In this document: positions 9,531-18,475 of the stretch, in pieces
How positions within the stretch are numbered: the first letter of the stretch is position 1
Layout of the letters: each line of letters starts with the position of its first letter
Assembly: GCF_025143365.1 (NCBI RefSeq)
Contig: NZ_JALXPE010000026.1
Coordinates: 1-55,359 of the forward strand
DNA from: Microbacterium sp. p3-SID336
GTDB lineage: Bacteria; Actinomycetota; Actinomycetes; Actinomycetales; Microbacteriaceae
Direction: 5' to 3'
DNA length: 55,359 nt
Translations under genes and position numbers: made by a program
The notes under the pieces: model-generated
The model's input: only the letters and a program-made list of their open reading frames with translations
What the model was told of the DNA's origin: nothing
Database searches by the model: none

Positions 9531-9986
9531 TCAGGCGTCGACGTCGCCGCGCCAGGCGCCGGTCTCCACGCCGCGGCCCTCGATGAACTCCTTGAAGTTC
9601 TTCAGGTCCTTCTTGACCGCGTGCGAGCCGGCGCCGACCAGCGACCCGACCTTCTCCAGCAGCCCCTCCGGCTCCCAGTCCAGCTGCACCGTGACCCGCG
9701 TGGTGGTCTCGTCGAGCTTGTGGAACGTCACCACGCCCGCGTGCTCGGTCTCGCCGCCCGTGCTGTTCCACGCGACACGCTCATCCGGGTGCTGCTCGGT
9801 GATCACGGCGTCGAACTCGCGCTCCGCGCCACCGACCTTCACCTTCCAGTGCGTGTGGGTGTCGTCGAGCTGCGTGATGGACACGACCTCGTCGAGGAAC
9901 TTCGGGAAGCTCTCGAACTGCGTCCACTGGTTGTACGCCGTGCGGACGGGAACGTCGACGTCGATGGTCTCGATGATCTGCACCAT
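9531..9986 (-). CDS. SRPBCC-family protein (cyclase/dehydrase-like)
   Basis: This 151-residue single-domain START-like protein reads MVQIIETIDVDVPVRTAYNQ followed by WTQFESFPKFLDEV, the pattern of the polyketide cyclase/dehydrase (Coq10-like) branch of SRPBCC. Such proteins bind hydrophobic small molecules in a deep cavity, and many have no known ligand. GAGGAGC lies 6-7 bases before the ATG. It stands alone, with its own strong terminator, and is divergent from the FUSC gene. Confidence 0.85.
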   Translation of the reverse strand: MVQIIETIDVDVPVRTAYNQWTQFESFPKFLDEVVSITQLDDTHTHWKVKVGGAEREFDAVITEQHPDERVAWNSTGGETEHAGVVTFHKLDETTTRVTVQLDWEPEGLLEKVGSLVGAGSHAVKKDLKNFKEFIEGRGVETGAWRGDVDA

Positions 9987-10114
9987 GGGATGCTCCTCAC
10001 TGTTCGTCGTTCGTGTGCCTCCATTCAGCCCGGTGCCGCACGGATCGGCGATGGGGTTGACAGGGGCCGCCGCAGACCCGTAGCGCTGCGATGCACCCGC
10101 CCCGCCCGGCGGAC

Positions 10115-10120
10115 TAGCGT
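10115..10120 (+). promoter_or_regulatory. -10 element TAGCGT of a leaderless promoter (FUSC gene)
   Basis: TAGCGT is followed by exactly six bases and then the ATG at 10127, so transcription would begin at or next to the start codon. There is no Shine-Dalgarno sequence. Confidence 0.6.
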
Positions 10121-10126
10121 GGGGTC

Positions 10127-11164
10127 ATGCGCATCCCCGCCGCGATCCGCGCCCCCAAGCGGTCACCGCTGCTGCAGGTGGTCAAGTCGGCGGCCGCGAC
10201 GATCGCCGCCTGGCTGATCGCCGGGTGGGTCTTCCCCGGTCAGCTCCCCGTGTTCGCCGCGATCGCCGCCCTGCTCGTGGTGCAGCCCAGCGTGAACCAG
10301 TCGCTGTCCAAGGCTCTGGAGCGCAGCATCGGCGTGATCGTCGGCGTCCTGATCGCGATCGCGCTCGGGCTGCTGCTGGGCTCGCCGAGCTGGATCGTGC
10401 TGCTCGCGATCGTGGTGGCGATGCTCGTGGCCTGGATCCTCCGCGCCTCTCCCGGCACCGGCAACCAGGTCGCGATCTCGGCCATGCTCGTGCTGGCGCT
10501 GGGCTCGTCGAGCCCGGAGTACGCGATCGCCCGGATCGGCGAGACGCTGATCGGCGTCGCGATCGGCATCGTCGTGAACGCGCTGATCGTGCCCCCCGTG
10601 CTGATCGAGCCCGCGCGGCGGGACGTGGCGCTGCTCGGCCGCGAGCTCGCGGCGAGCCTCGACCGCCTCGCTGCCGCACTGATCGCGCCGCAGACGCCCG
10701 AGCGGCTGCAGGAGCTGATGCTGGAGGTGCGCCTCCTGCGCCCCATGAAGGACGCGGCGGAGGCGTCGATCGCAGCGGGCGAGGAATCGCTGACCCTCAA
10801 TCCGCGGCGCTCGGTGCATCGCGACGATCTGCGCGCGCTGCGCACCCTGCTCGAGAAGCTGTCTCCCATCGTCACCCAGACGATCGGCATGACCAGGGCG
10901 TATTTCGACCACTACGACGACGCCCTCGCGACGGAGCCGGCGGTGGCCGCGATCGCGGAGCAGCTGCACCGTGCGGGGCACGACGTCCGCCTCGCGGTGC
11001 AAGGTGCGGAGGCGCTGACGGAGCCGGAGGCGCTGACCTCGACGATCCCCGCTCTCACCGCCCCGCTCGTGATCCGTCCCCCCTCGTCGCAGCACTGGAT
11101 CCTGATCGGGTCGCTGATGGAGGACCTGCGCCGCATCCGGGGCGAACTGCTCGACGAGGACTGA
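10127..11164 (+). CDS. FUSC-family inner-membrane protein
   Basis: The protein has 345 residues. The first ~155 hold about six hydrophobic helices (AAATIAAWLIAGWVFPG, PVFAAIAALLVVQPSVNQSL and others), including the conserved VQPS segment of the fusaric-acid-resistance/aromatic-acid-exporter family. The rest is a cytoplasmic helical domain. Family members export aromatic acids or are of unknown role. The first 35 residues are basic and probably cytoplasmic. The gene is preceded by a -10-like element six bases before its ATG and followed after 23 bases by an AlkD-like gene that has its own promoter element. Confidence 0.85.
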   Translation: MRIPAAIRAPKRSPLLQVVKSAAATIAAWLIAGWVFPGQLPVFAAIAALLVVQPSVNQSLSKALERSIGVIVGVLIAIALGLLLGSPSWIVLLAIVVAMLVAWILRASPGTGNQVAISAMLVLALGSSSPEYAIARIGETLIGVAIGIVVNALIVPPVLIEPARRDVALLGRELAASLDRLAAALIAPQTPERLQELMLEVRLLRPMKDAAEASIAAGEESLTLNPRRSVHRDDLRALRTLLEKLSPIVTQTIGMTRAYFDHYDDALATEPAVAAIAEQLHRAGHDVRLAVQGAEALTEPEALTSTIPALTAPLVIRPPSSQHWILIGSLMEDLRRIRGELLDED

Positions 11165-11175
11165 CCTCGGGCGCG

Positions 11176-11181
11176 TACTCT
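11176..11181 (+). promoter_or_regulatory. -10 element TACTCT of a leaderless promoter (AlkD-like gene)
   Basis: TACTCT, then six bases, then the ATG at 11188. This is the same arrangement as at several other genes in the window. Confidence 0.5.
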
Positions 11182-11187
11182 AGCTGC

Positions 11188-11856
11188 ATGCCCGCCATGA
11201 CCGCCGCGGCCGCCCTCGCCGAGCTGGCGGCGCTCGAGGATCCGAAGCAGCGCGCCGCGAACGAGAAGCGCGGCGACGACCACGGCATCAACCTGAGCCG
11301 CCTGCGGGCGCTGGCGAAGACGATCAAGACCGACCAGCCGCTGGCGCGCGAGCTGTGGGCCACCGGCGACACGGCCGCGCGGCTGCTCGCCCTGCTGCTC
11401 TGCCGCCCCTCCGCGTTCGACGCCGACGAGCTCGACGCCATGCTGCGCGAGACCCGCCCGCCCAAGGTGAACGACTGGTTCGTGAACTACGTCGCGAAGA
11501 AGACCCCGCTGGCCGAGGAGCTGCGCGTGCGGTGGTTTGAGGATCCGGATCCCACGGTCGCCGCCGCCGCCTGGTCGCTCACCACCGTGCGCGTCGCGAA
11601 GGGCGGTGAGGGGCTGGATCTGCCGGACCTGCTCGACCGCATCGAGCGCGAGCTGGCGGACGCGCCGGCGCGGCTGCAGTGGGCGATGAACGAGACGCTC
11701 GCCACGATCGGCATCTTCCACCCCGGGCTGCGCGCGAGGGCGGTGGCCATCGGCGAGCGGCTGCAGGTGCTCGCCGACTACCCGACGCCACCGGGGTGCA
11801 CCTCTCCCTTCGCGCCGCTCTGGATCGCCGAGATCGTCCGTCGCCGCGAAGGCTGA
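11188..11856 (+). CDS. DNA alkylation repair protein (AlkC/AlkD-like HEAT-repeat)
   Basis: This 222-residue all-helical protein begins MPAMTAAAALAELAALEDPK and has the AlkD-family pattern NLSRLRALAKTIKTDQPLA, then KVNDWFVNYVAKKTPLAEEL and WFEDPDPTVAAAAWSL. AlkD-type glycosylases remove positively charged alkyl bases (3-methyladenine, 7-methylguanine) without flipping the base. I cannot confirm every catalytic residue by eye, so it may be a non-catalytic relative. It follows the FUSC gene but has its own -10-like element. Confidence 0.75.
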   Translation: MPAMTAAAALAELAALEDPKQRAANEKRGDDHGINLSRLRALAKTIKTDQPLARELWATGDTAARLLALLLCRPSAFDADELDAMLRETRPPKVNDWFVNYVAKKTPLAEELRVRWFEDPDPTVAAAAWSLTTVRVAKGGEGLDLPDLLDRIERELADAPARLQWAMNETLATIGIFHPGLRARAVAIGERLQVLADYPTPPGCTSPFAPLWIAEIVRRREG

Positions 11857-11887
11857 GCGCTCCCGCACGGTTCGCCGAATGAGAGGG

Positions 11888-11961
11888 TAACGTTATACAC
11901 TTCATGCGTCGCGAGCACTCTGGGGGTGATCGCACAGGGCGATCTCTGCTGCGCGCGACGC
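11888..11961 (+). promoter_or_regulatory. Promoter region and structured leader of the roadblock module
   Basis: A TAACGTTA palindrome (11888-11895) merges into an AT-rich TATACAC, a plausible -10. Downstream, GCGTCGCG (11906-11913) pairs with CGCGACGC (11954-11961), enclosing a second stem GATCGC (11928-11933)/GCGATC (11939-11944). The leader is therefore likely to fold before the ribosome site GGGAGA. Confidence 0.45.
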
Positions 11962-11979
11962 GAGAATCTGGGGAGAATC

Positions 11980-12351
11980 ATGGCCACGCAGGATGAGCTG
12001 AATCAGCTGATCGACGACATCGCGGGCGACATCAACGGCTTCATCGGCGCCTCGATCGTCGACCTGGAGTCCGGGCTGCCGCTCACGTCGAGCTCGACCC
12101 GCCCCGACTTCGATCTCGAGGTCGCGAGCGCGTACAACAGCGAGATCGTCAAGAACAAGAAGAGGACCATCGAGGCGCTCGGGCTCGAGGCGACGCTGGA
12201 GGACATGCTGCTGACGCTGGACACGCAGCTGCATCTGCTCAAGCTGATCGACGACCAGCTGTTCCTCTACCTCGCGGCCGACCGGCAGGCGACGAACCTG
12301 GCGCTGCTGCGCTCGGCCGTCAACCGCCACGTCGCGGCCCTCAACGCTTGA
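11980..12351 (+). CDS. Roadblock/LC7-domain protein
   Basis: This 123-residue protein is built of one alpha/beta roadblock-like domain: GFIGASIVDLESGLPLTSSS, then DFDLEVASAYNSEIVKNKKR and LLKLIDDQLFLYLAAD. Roadblock/LC7 proteins (MglB in Myxococcus, CvnB in Streptomyces) bind and activate small Ras-like GTPases. Start at 11980 because GGGAGA lies five bases before it. It opens a three-gene set with a GTPase and a second roadblock protein. A hairpin just after its stop separates it from the GTPase gene. Confidence 0.85.
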   Translation: MATQDELNQLIDDIAGDINGFIGASIVDLESGLPLTSSSTRPDFDLEVASAYNSEIVKNKKRTIEALGLEATLEDMLLTLDTQLHLLKLIDDQLFLYLAADRQATNLALLRSAVNRHVAALNA

Positions 12352-12355
12352 TCGA

Positions 12356-12378
12356 CGAGGCCGTCGGGAACGGCCTCG
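12356..12378 (+). terminator. Hairpin between roadblock and GTPase genes
   Basis: CGAGGCCGT (12356-12364), loop CGGGA, ACGGCCTCG (12370-12378): a perfect 9-bp stem starting four bases after the roadblock stop. It may partly terminate transcription, so the roadblock protein would be made in excess over the GTPase. Confidence 0.6.
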
Positions 12379-12449
12379 GGAGCCCGTGGCCGCGCAGGCG
12401 GCGCTCCTCGGACACGATGTCGAGACGCTCGCGGTGGCGGCGTCCCGAC

Positions 12450-12989
12450 ATGCCGACCCGATATCGCATGATCTTCGCGGGGCCCGTCGGTGCCGGGAAG
12501 ACGACCGCCGTGCGCGCGCTGAGCGACGTCCCGATGGTCGACACCGAGGTGCCGATGTCGGCGGTCACGCCCGAGGGCGAGGACAAGACGACGACGACGG
12601 TCGGGCTCGACTACGGCTCGTGGAAGCCGACGGCCGAGGTCTCGGTGGCTCTCATCGGCATCCCCGGCCAGCAGCGCTTCGCCTCGGCACGCCAGACTGC
12701 GACGCTTCCCGGCACCCGCATCCTGCTGTGGCTGCGCGCCGACCGACCGGACATGGCCGCGGAGGCCGAGGCCTGGCTCGCCGAGTTCGCGGGCCAGGAG
12801 CATCGGGTGGTCATCGCCATCAGCCACGCCCCCGATCGGACGGTGGGCTCGCTGCGGCGCGCGCTCGCCGAGGTGCTCCAGCGGCACGGGCTTCCGCCCG
12901 CTCGGGTGCTCCTCGCCGACGCGCGCGACCGCGACAGCGTGATCCGCGTCGCGTGCGCGGCACTCGACCTTCCTGAGGAGAACAGATGA
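12450..12989 (+). CDS. Small Ras-like (MglA/CvnD-type) GTP-binding protein
   Basis: The protein has 179 residues with Walker A GPVGAGKT at 11-18 and a switch-II-like IGIPGQQRF, which matches the PGQ(E/Q)RF pattern of bacterial MglA/CvnD GTPases. A normal NKxD guanine motif is not visible; AISHAPD stands at about that place, so guanine specificity is probable but not certain. The ATG at 12450 is chosen because homologous domains begin just before the P-loop; upstream in-frame starts (12417, or TTG 12348) have no better ribosome site. Its end overlaps the second roadblock gene by 4 bases. Confidence 0.85.
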   Translation: MPTRYRMIFAGPVGAGKTTAVRALSDVPMVDTEVPMSAVTPEGEDKTTTTVGLDYGSWKPTAEVSVALIGIPGQQRFASARQTATLPGTRILLWLRADRPDMAAEAEAWLAEFAGQEHRVVIAISHAPDRTVGSLRRALAEVLQRHGLPPARVLLADARDRDSVIRVACAALDLPEENR

Positions 12990-13480
12990 AGACACACGGA
13001 GAGGCGGAGGGTGCTCCGCACGACCCGGCGCGGATGCATCCCGACATCGCCGGCAACTGGACGCTGTGGTCCGGGATCGTGAACCAGTCGGCGATCACCC
13101 GGCTGGAGCAGCTGCGGGGGCGCTTCCCCGAGCTCACGACAGCGGTGCTCGGCACCGCGGACGGCCTGCACATCGCGTCGATCGGGATCGAGGCCGAGTC
13201 GGGCGACCAGCTCGCCGCGATGAACAGCTCGCTGTTCCGCGTGGCGAGGGCGGAGGCCGACATCATCTCGGGCGGCACGGAGCCGACGCTGTCGGCCATC
13301 GTGTCCCTGTCGGTCGAGGAGAGCCAGATGGCGCTGCTGAGCTTCATCCTCGCGCCGTACGGGCAGCTGCTGCTGTCGGTGTCGGCCACCGAATCGCAGC
13401 TGGGCGCCGTCATCGTGCACGCCCGTTCCACGGCCTACGAGCTGCTGACCGCCCTGGGCGTCGCGGGATCGACCGCCTGA
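12986..13480 (+). CDS. Second roadblock/LC7-domain protein
   Basis: This 164-residue protein has a ~35-residue N-terminal extension (MKTHGEAEGAPHDPARMHPD) before a roadblock-like domain (ITRLEQLRGRFPELTTAVL, then ADGLHIASIGIEAESGDQ). It overlaps the GTPase by ATGA and so is made with it. Two different roadblock proteins on one GTPase suggest a heteromeric regulator or one regulator per nucleotide state. The helicase gene follows after 22 bases and may be co-transcribed. Confidence 0.82.
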   Translation: MKTHGEAEGAPHDPARMHPDIAGNWTLWSGIVNQSAITRLEQLRGRFPELTTAVLGTADGLHIASIGIEAESGDQLAAMNSSLFRVARAEADIISGGTEPTLSAIVSLSVEESQMALLSFILAPYGQLLLSVSATESQLGAVIVHARSTAYELLTALGVAGSTA

Positions 13481-13502
13481 GGGGTGCGATGATCGAAGGA
13501 CC

Positions 13503-16037
13503 ATGACCTCCGCGCCGCGTCTCGAGCCCACCACCGTTCTCGACGCGGCCGACCCCGATGCGGTCTACCTCGCCTTCGTGGAATGGGCGGAGTCCACGGG
13601 CATCCGTCTCTACCCGGCCCAGGACGAGGCGCTGATCGAGATCGTCTCCGGGCACAACCTGATCCTCTCGACCCCCACCGGGACGGGCAAGTCGCTGGTC
13701 GCGGTGGGCGCGCACTTCGCGGCCCTGGTCGGCGGGCGGCGCAGCTACTACACGGCACCCATCAAGGCCCTCGTGAGCGAGAAGTTCTTCGCTCTGGTCG
13801 AGGTGTTCGGCGCCGAGAACGTCGGGATGATCACCGGCGACTCGTCCGTCAACCCCGAGGCGCCGATCATCTGCTGCACGGCCGAGATCCTTGCGAACCT
13901 CGCCCTGCGGCAGGGTCCCGCCGCCGATGTGGGCCTGGTCGTGATGGACGAGTTCCACTTCTACGCCGACCCCGACCGGGGCTGGGCGTGGCAGGTGCCG
14001 CTCCTGGAGCTGCCCCAGGTGCAGTTCGTGCTGATGTCGGCCACGCTCGGCGACGTCACCGCGCTGTCCGCCGACCTGACCAGGCGCACGGGCAGGGAGA
14101 CCGCGTCGGTCACGGGTGTCGAGCGACCGGTGCCGCTGCACTACTTCTACGAGACGACGCCCATCCACGAGACGATCGACGACCTGCTCAACACCGGCCA
14201 GGCGCCGATCTACATCGTGCACTTCTCCCAGGCCGCCGCCATGGAGCGTGCCCAGGCGCTGTCCAGCACCAAGGTCGCCTCCCGCGAGCAGCGCGACGAG
14301 ATCGCGGCCCTGATCGCCGAGTTCCGGTTCACCACGGCGTTCGGCAAGACCCTGTCCCGGTTCCTGCGCGCCGGGATCGGCGTACACCATGCGGGGATGC
14401 TGCCGAAGTACCGCCGGCTCGTGGAGCAGCTCGCCCAGCGCGGACTGCTGCGCGTGATCTGCGGCACCGACACCCTGGGCGTCGGCATCAACGTGCCCAT
14501 CCGCACCGTGCTGCTGACCGCGCTCACCAAGTTCGACGGCACGCGGATGCGCCAGCTCAACGCGCGCGAGTTCCATCAGATCGCCGGGCGTGCGGGGCGC
14601 GCCGGCTACGACACCGCCGGCACCGTGGTGGCCCAGGCGCCCGAGCACGAGACGGAGAACCTGGCCGCGATCCGCAAGGCCGGTGACGACCCGAAGAAGA
14701 AGCGGAAGATCATCCGCAAGAAGGCGCCGGACGGCTTCGTGTCGTGGGGCGAGCCGTCGTTCCGCAAGCTCATCGAGCAGACGCCCGAGACGCTGACCTC
14801 GCACATGCAGATCACGAGCGCCATGATGCTGAACGTCATCGCGCGCGGCGGCGACGTCTTCGGCAACGTGCGCCGGCTCGTGTACGACAACCACGAGACG
14901 CGGGCACGGCAGCGGGAACTGGCGCTGCGCGCGATCGGGATCTTCCGCACGCTGCGGGAGTCGGGCGTGGTCGAGCGCACGCCCGATGGCGAGATCCGCC
15001 TCACGGTCGACCTGCAGCCCAACTTCGCCCTGAACCAGCCGCTGTCGCCGTTCGCGCTCGCGGCGTTCGACCTGCTCGACCCCGACCCCGCCGCCGGCAC
15101 GGGCACCGGTTCGTACGCGCTCGACATGATCTCCATCGTCGAGTCCACGCTCGACGACCCCCGTGCGGTGCTCAGTCAGCAGGAGTTCCTGGCGCGCGGC
15201 GAGGCCGTCGCCGCCATGAAGGCCGAGGGCATCGAGTACGACGAGCGGATGGAGCTGCTCGAGCAGATCACGTACCCGAAGCCGCTGGAAGAGCTGCTGG
15301 GCGCCGCCTTCGAGACGTTCAGCGCCGCCCAGCCCTGGATCCGCGACTTCGCGCTGCACCCGAAGTCGGTCGTTCGCGACATGTACGAGCGGGCCATGTC
15401 GTTCGGCGAGTACGTGGCGTTCTACAAGATCGCCCGCTCGGAGGGCGTGGTGCTGCGCTACCTCTCCGACGCGTATCGGGCGGCCGCGCAGACCATCCCG
15501 GAGGAGCGCAAGGACGAGGATCTGCGCGACCTCATCGCCTGGCTCGGCGAGCTTGTGCGGCAGATCGACTCGAGCCTGCTGGACGAGTGGGCGGAGCTGG
15601 CCGCCGGGACCGACAACGGCCGCTTCGACCCGCACGGCCACGACGAGCCCGTCGTACCACCGGCGCCGAAGCGCCTCACCAGCAACGCCAGGGCCTTCCG
15701 CACGCTCGTGCGCAACGAGCTGTTCCGCCGCGTGCAGCTCGCGGCGCGGGAGGACGTGGAGGCGCTGGCCGCGCTCGATCCCGGCTTCGGCGCGGCGGCG
15801 TGGTCGGACGCGCTCGACGCGTACTTCGCCGAGCACGACGAGATCCTGACCGGGGCGGACGCCCGCAGCTCCCGCCTGCTGCTGCTCGACGAGGGGTCGA
15901 CCGTGTGGACCGTGCGACAGATCCTCGACGATCCCGCGGGCGACCACGACTGGGGCATCAGTGCGACGGTCGACCTCGCGGCGTCCGACGAGGCAGGTGA
16001 GGCGGTGGTCGCGGTCACCGCGGTCGATCGGCTCTGA
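13503..16037 (+). CDS. DEAD/DEAH-box RNA helicase with DUF3516 C-terminal region
   Basis: The protein has 844 residues. Helicase motifs in order are: Walker A TPTGTGKS (57-64), motif II DEFH (149-152), motif III SAT (179-181), and motif VI-like QIAGRAGRAGYD in the second RecA domain. It belongs to the Ski2-like actinobacterial helicases whose C-terminal half is DUF3516; they are thought to act on RNA. AAGGA lies close before the ATG. It ends only 7 bases from the convergent VOC gene, with no obvious terminator between. It may share the transcript of the roadblock module. Confidence 0.92.
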   Translation: MTSAPRLEPTTVLDAADPDAVYLAFVEWAESTGIRLYPAQDEALIEIVSGHNLILSTPTGTGKSLVAVGAHFAALVGGRRSYYTAPIKALVSEKFFALVEVFGAENVGMITGDSSVNPEAPIICCTAEILANLALRQGPAADVGLVVMDEFHFYADPDRGWAWQVPLLELPQVQFVLMSATLGDVTALSADLTRRTGRETASVTGVERPVPLHYFYETTPIHETIDDLLNTGQAPIYIVHFSQAAAMERAQALSSTKVASREQRDEIAALIAEFRFTTAFGKTLSRFLRAGIGVHHAGMLPKYRRLVEQLAQRGLLRVICGTDTLGVGINVPIRTVLLTALTKFDGTRMRQLNAREFHQIAGRAGRAGYDTAGTVVAQAPEHETENLAAIRKAGDDPKKKRKIIRKKAPDGFVSWGEPSFRKLIEQTPETLTSHMQITSAMMLNVIARGGDVFGNVRRLVYDNHETRARQRELALRAIGIFRTLRESGVVERTPDGEIRLTVDLQPNFALNQPLSPFALAAFDLLDPDPAAGTGTGSYALDMISIVESTLDDPRAVLSQQEFLARGEAVAAMKAEGIEYDERMELLEQITYPKPLEELLGAAFETFSAAQPWIRDFALHPKSVVRDMYERAMSFGEYVAFYKIARSEGVVLRYLSDAYRAAAQTIPEERKDEDLRDLIAWLGELVRQIDSSLLDEWAELAAGTDNGRFDPHGHDEPVVPPAPKRLTSNARAFRTLVRNELFRRVQLAAREDVEALAALDPGFGAAAWSDALDAYFAEHDEILTGADARSSRLLLLDEGSTVWTVRQILDDPAGDHDWGISATVDLAASDEAGEAVVAVTAVDRL

Positions 16038-16044
16038 GGCGCGG

Positions 16045-16434
16045 TCAGGCCTGCATCACCGCGAGCACGTTACCCGCCGGATCGCGGAACCAGCAGATGT
16101 CCGGGCCCCTGTCACCGCCGCGCACGATGCCCCGTTCGTCCGAGGGGAACACGTGATCGGGGTAGATCTTGGTCTGCACACCCTTTGCGATGAGCTCGTC
16201 GACCGCGGCGTCCAGATCCGCGACCGGGAAGTTCAGGATGGTGAAGCCGGCCGGCTCGTGGTTCGGCTTGTCGTACACGAGGATGCTGCCGCCGCTGGCG
16301 AGCCGGATCTCGAGGAACCCCATCGGATTCCGCTCGACGTTGAGCCCGAGGGTGTCGCCGTAGAACCGTCTGGCCGCGTCGAGATCGTCGACACTGAACC
16401 CGCTGAACGCGTCTTGCACCGTGAACGCCGTCAT
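16045..16434 (-). CDS. VOC-family (glyoxalase/bleomycin-resistance-like) protein
   Basis: A 129-residue protein with two beta-alpha-beta-beta-beta modules: FSGFSVDDLDAARRFYGDTL in the first and TILNFPVADLDAAVDELIAK in the second, ending CWFRDPAGNVLAVMQ. This is the vicinal-oxygen-chelate fold; the substrate is unknown. GGAGG lies unusually close to the ATG. It stands 57 bases downstream of the AraC gene and could be a last, weakly linked gene of the sugar operon or a separate unit. Confidence 0.88.
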   Translation of the reverse strand: MTAFTVQDAFSGFSVDDLDAARRFYGDTLGLNVERNPMGFLEIRLASGGSILVYDKPNHEPAGFTILNFPVADLDAAVDELIAKGVQTKIYPDHVFPSDERGIVRGGDRGPDICWFRDPAGNVLAVMQA

Positions 16435-16490
16435 CCCTCCAGGATCCGCCTCCCCGAGGGTCCTGTCGACCCCTTCCTCCGCGGCCGGGC

Positions 16491-17336
16491 TCAGGTCTCC
16501 CGCGCGAGGCGGCGGTACTCGCTCGGAGTGACCCGGAACACCTCGCGGAACGAGCGCGCGAAGTAGTTCGCGTCGGGCAGCCCCACCGCGTCCGCGATCT
16601 CTCCGACGGGCTCGTCGCTGAGGGCGAGGCGCCGGGCGGCGGCAGACATCCGCAGCTCCCGCAGGAACGCGCCGATGGTCTTGCCCGTCTGATCCTTGAA
16701 CGTGCGGCGCAGGGTCGACTCGCTCATGTGGGCGAGGGCGCACAGGCTCTCCGGGTCGGGTGTGCGGCGGAGGTCGGCGCGCAGATGCTCGATGATGCGG
16801 GTCACGCGCGGATCGCGCACACGCGTGTGCGGGCGCGGCGGCGCGACCACGGCGGTCGGCGCCGTCGAGCCGTTCGGCGCCGCGAGGTCTGCCGCCCGCC
16901 CGAGGGCGACGGCGAGGTGCCCCGACACGCGGAGCGAGCGCCCTGGCGTGCGCTGCTCCCAGGCCGCGATCACCGCGTCGACCTGGGAGCGCACGAGCGG
17001 ATCGGCCCCCGCGTCGGACACCGGCGGCACCGGGAGCTCCCCCGCCACGACCCCGGACGCGTCCACCGAGGCGGAGAACCGGATCGACGCGAACGAGAAG
17101 TCGGGCGAGGTGGCCCGGCATGCGAGCACGGCGCCCTCCCGGATGAGCACGAGGTCGCCCGGGCTCACCGTGCGGCGGAGCCCGTCGAACGCGATCTCGC
17201 CGGTGCCGGAGCGGATCAGGCGGAGGATCGAGTAGGGCAGTTCGGCGGCGGGGAACGTCCAGGGCTCCGGGAAGCGGAACACCTCCGCGTTGATCACGCT
17301 CAGCCGGAACGCGCTCACATCGATCCTCCCGCTCAC
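16491..17336 (-). CDS. AraC-family transcriptional regulator
   Basis: The protein has 281 residues with an N-terminal cupin-like sensing domain (GEIAFDGLRRTVSPGDLVLI) and a C-terminal double helix-turn-helix (LCALAHMSESTLRRTFKDQT, then ADAVGLPDANYFARSFREVF, then VTPSEYRR). This is the usual layout of sugar-responsive AraC activators. It overlaps the Gfo/Idh/MocA gene by 4 bases and is the last coupled gene of the sugar ABC operon, so it likely senses the imported sugar and controls the operon. Confidence 0.92.
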   Translation of the reverse strand: MSGRIDVSAFRLSVINAEVFRFPEPWTFPAAELPYSILRLIRSGTGEIAFDGLRRTVSPGDLVLIREGAVLACRATSPDFSFASIRFSASVDASGVVAGELPVPPVSDAGADPLVRSQVDAVIAAWEQRTPGRSLRVSGHLAVALGRAADLAAPNGSTAPTAVVAPPRPHTRVRDPRVTRIIEHLRADLRRTPDPESLCALAHMSESTLRRTFKDQTGKTIGAFLRELRMSAAARRLALSDEPVGEIADAVGLPDANYFARSFREVFRVTPSEYRRLARET

Positions 17337-18475
17337 GCCGAGACCTCGGCCCCCTCCAGTATCTCGGCGACGCGCACCTTGCGGTCCTCGGCGAGCGAGC
17401 GGGTCAGGGCGTCGGCGGTCGCGATCGAGAGCCGGGCGGCGGAGCCGTCCGTCAGCGCCGCGAACTCGGGCTCGGGGTCAGCGCCGGTGAGCAGTCCGTG
17501 GAAGTACTCCGTCTCCTGCTCCACGATGCCGGTCAGCCACAGCGGCGGCGTGGTGGTCGGCGTGCCGTACATGATGCCGCCGTCCATGCTGCTGGAGGCA
17601 TAGATCGCGGTGCGCTGCGCATCCTCCTCCTCGTTCCGGTGCAGCAGGAACCGCTCCTCGGTGCCGGAGTGCCGCACGGTCACGCCGGTGTCGGTCATGT
17701 CGATCATGGCGGCGCCGAGCGTGCCCTGCACCAGCAGGTAGTGCTCGGGCCAGCGGAACGCCGAGCCGTACTCCAGCGTCGCGAACGAGCCGTTCTCGAA
17801 CTCCAGCGTGATGAGCAGCAGGTCGTCCTCGTCGCCGAAGTGCTCGCCCTGGTGCGCCACGTTGCCGCCCACCATGGTCGCCGTCTTCGGCGTGCCCATG
17901 ATGAACTGCACCACGTCGAGCTCGTGGATGTGGTGGTACAGGTGCCCGCCGGACAGCTCGCGGCGCTTCTTCCACGAGATCGTGTCCTGCGGCTCCTCCC
18001 AGCCGTTGCGGGCCGCGCGGCAGTACAGCACGTCGCCGAGCACCCCGTCGGCGATCAGCCGCTTCACCCGTCGCACGCCGTTCATGAAGTTCATGACGTG
18101 GCCCGACATGAGCAGCACGCCCGCACGCTGCGCCGCATCCACCATCGCCGAGCAGTCCTCGTAGGACAGCGCCATCGGCTTCTCGCAGAAGATGGGCTTG
18201 CCGGCCTCCGCCGCCTGCACGACGGCCTCGCGGTGCGCCCAGTTGGGCGACGCGACGATCACCGCGTCCACGTCGTCGCTCTCGCACAGCTCGCGGATGC
18301 TCGCGGTCGGCACCGCCCCGAGCTCACGGCGGGCGATCTCGGCGTTCTCCGGGTCGTAGACGCGGCTGATGCGGGCCCCTGGCTGGCGCAGGAAGCCGCG
18401 CCCGAGCGCGAGCCCGAAGTAGCCGGAGCCGATCAGGCCGTAGCGGATGGGACGGGGATGTGCTGACTGGTTCAT
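17333..18475 (-). CDS. Gfo/Idh/MocA-family NAD(P)-dependent oxidoreductase
   Basis: The protein has 380 residues. The N-terminal Rossmann fold carries YGLIGSGYFGLALGRGF, then the family motif FCEKPMAL, and later SGGHLYHHIHELDVVQFIMG, which supplies the catalytic His region (HxxHxxD type). Such enzymes oxidise or isomerise sugars and inositols. It overlaps both neighbours by 4 bases (permease upstream, AraC downstream), so it acts in the same pathway as the transporter. The substrate is unknown. Confidence 0.92.
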   Translation of the reverse strand: MNQSAHPRPIRYGLIGSGYFGLALGRGFLRQPGARISRVYDPENAEIARRELGAVPTASIRELCESDDVDAVIVASPNWAHREAVVQAAEAGKPIFCEKPMALSYEDCSAMVDAAQRAGVLLMSGHVMNFMNGVRRVKRLIADGVLGDVLYCRAARNGWEEPQDTISWKKRRELSGGHLYHHIHELDVVQFIMGTPKTATMVGGNVAHQGEHFGDEDDLLLITLEFENGSFATLEYGSAFRWPEHYLLVQGTLGAAMIDMTDTGVTVRHSGTEERFLLHRNEEEDAQRTAIYASSSMDGGIMYGTPTTTPPLWLTGIVEQETEYFHGLLTGADPEPEFAALTDGSAARLSIATADALTRSLAEDRKVRVAEILEGAEVSA

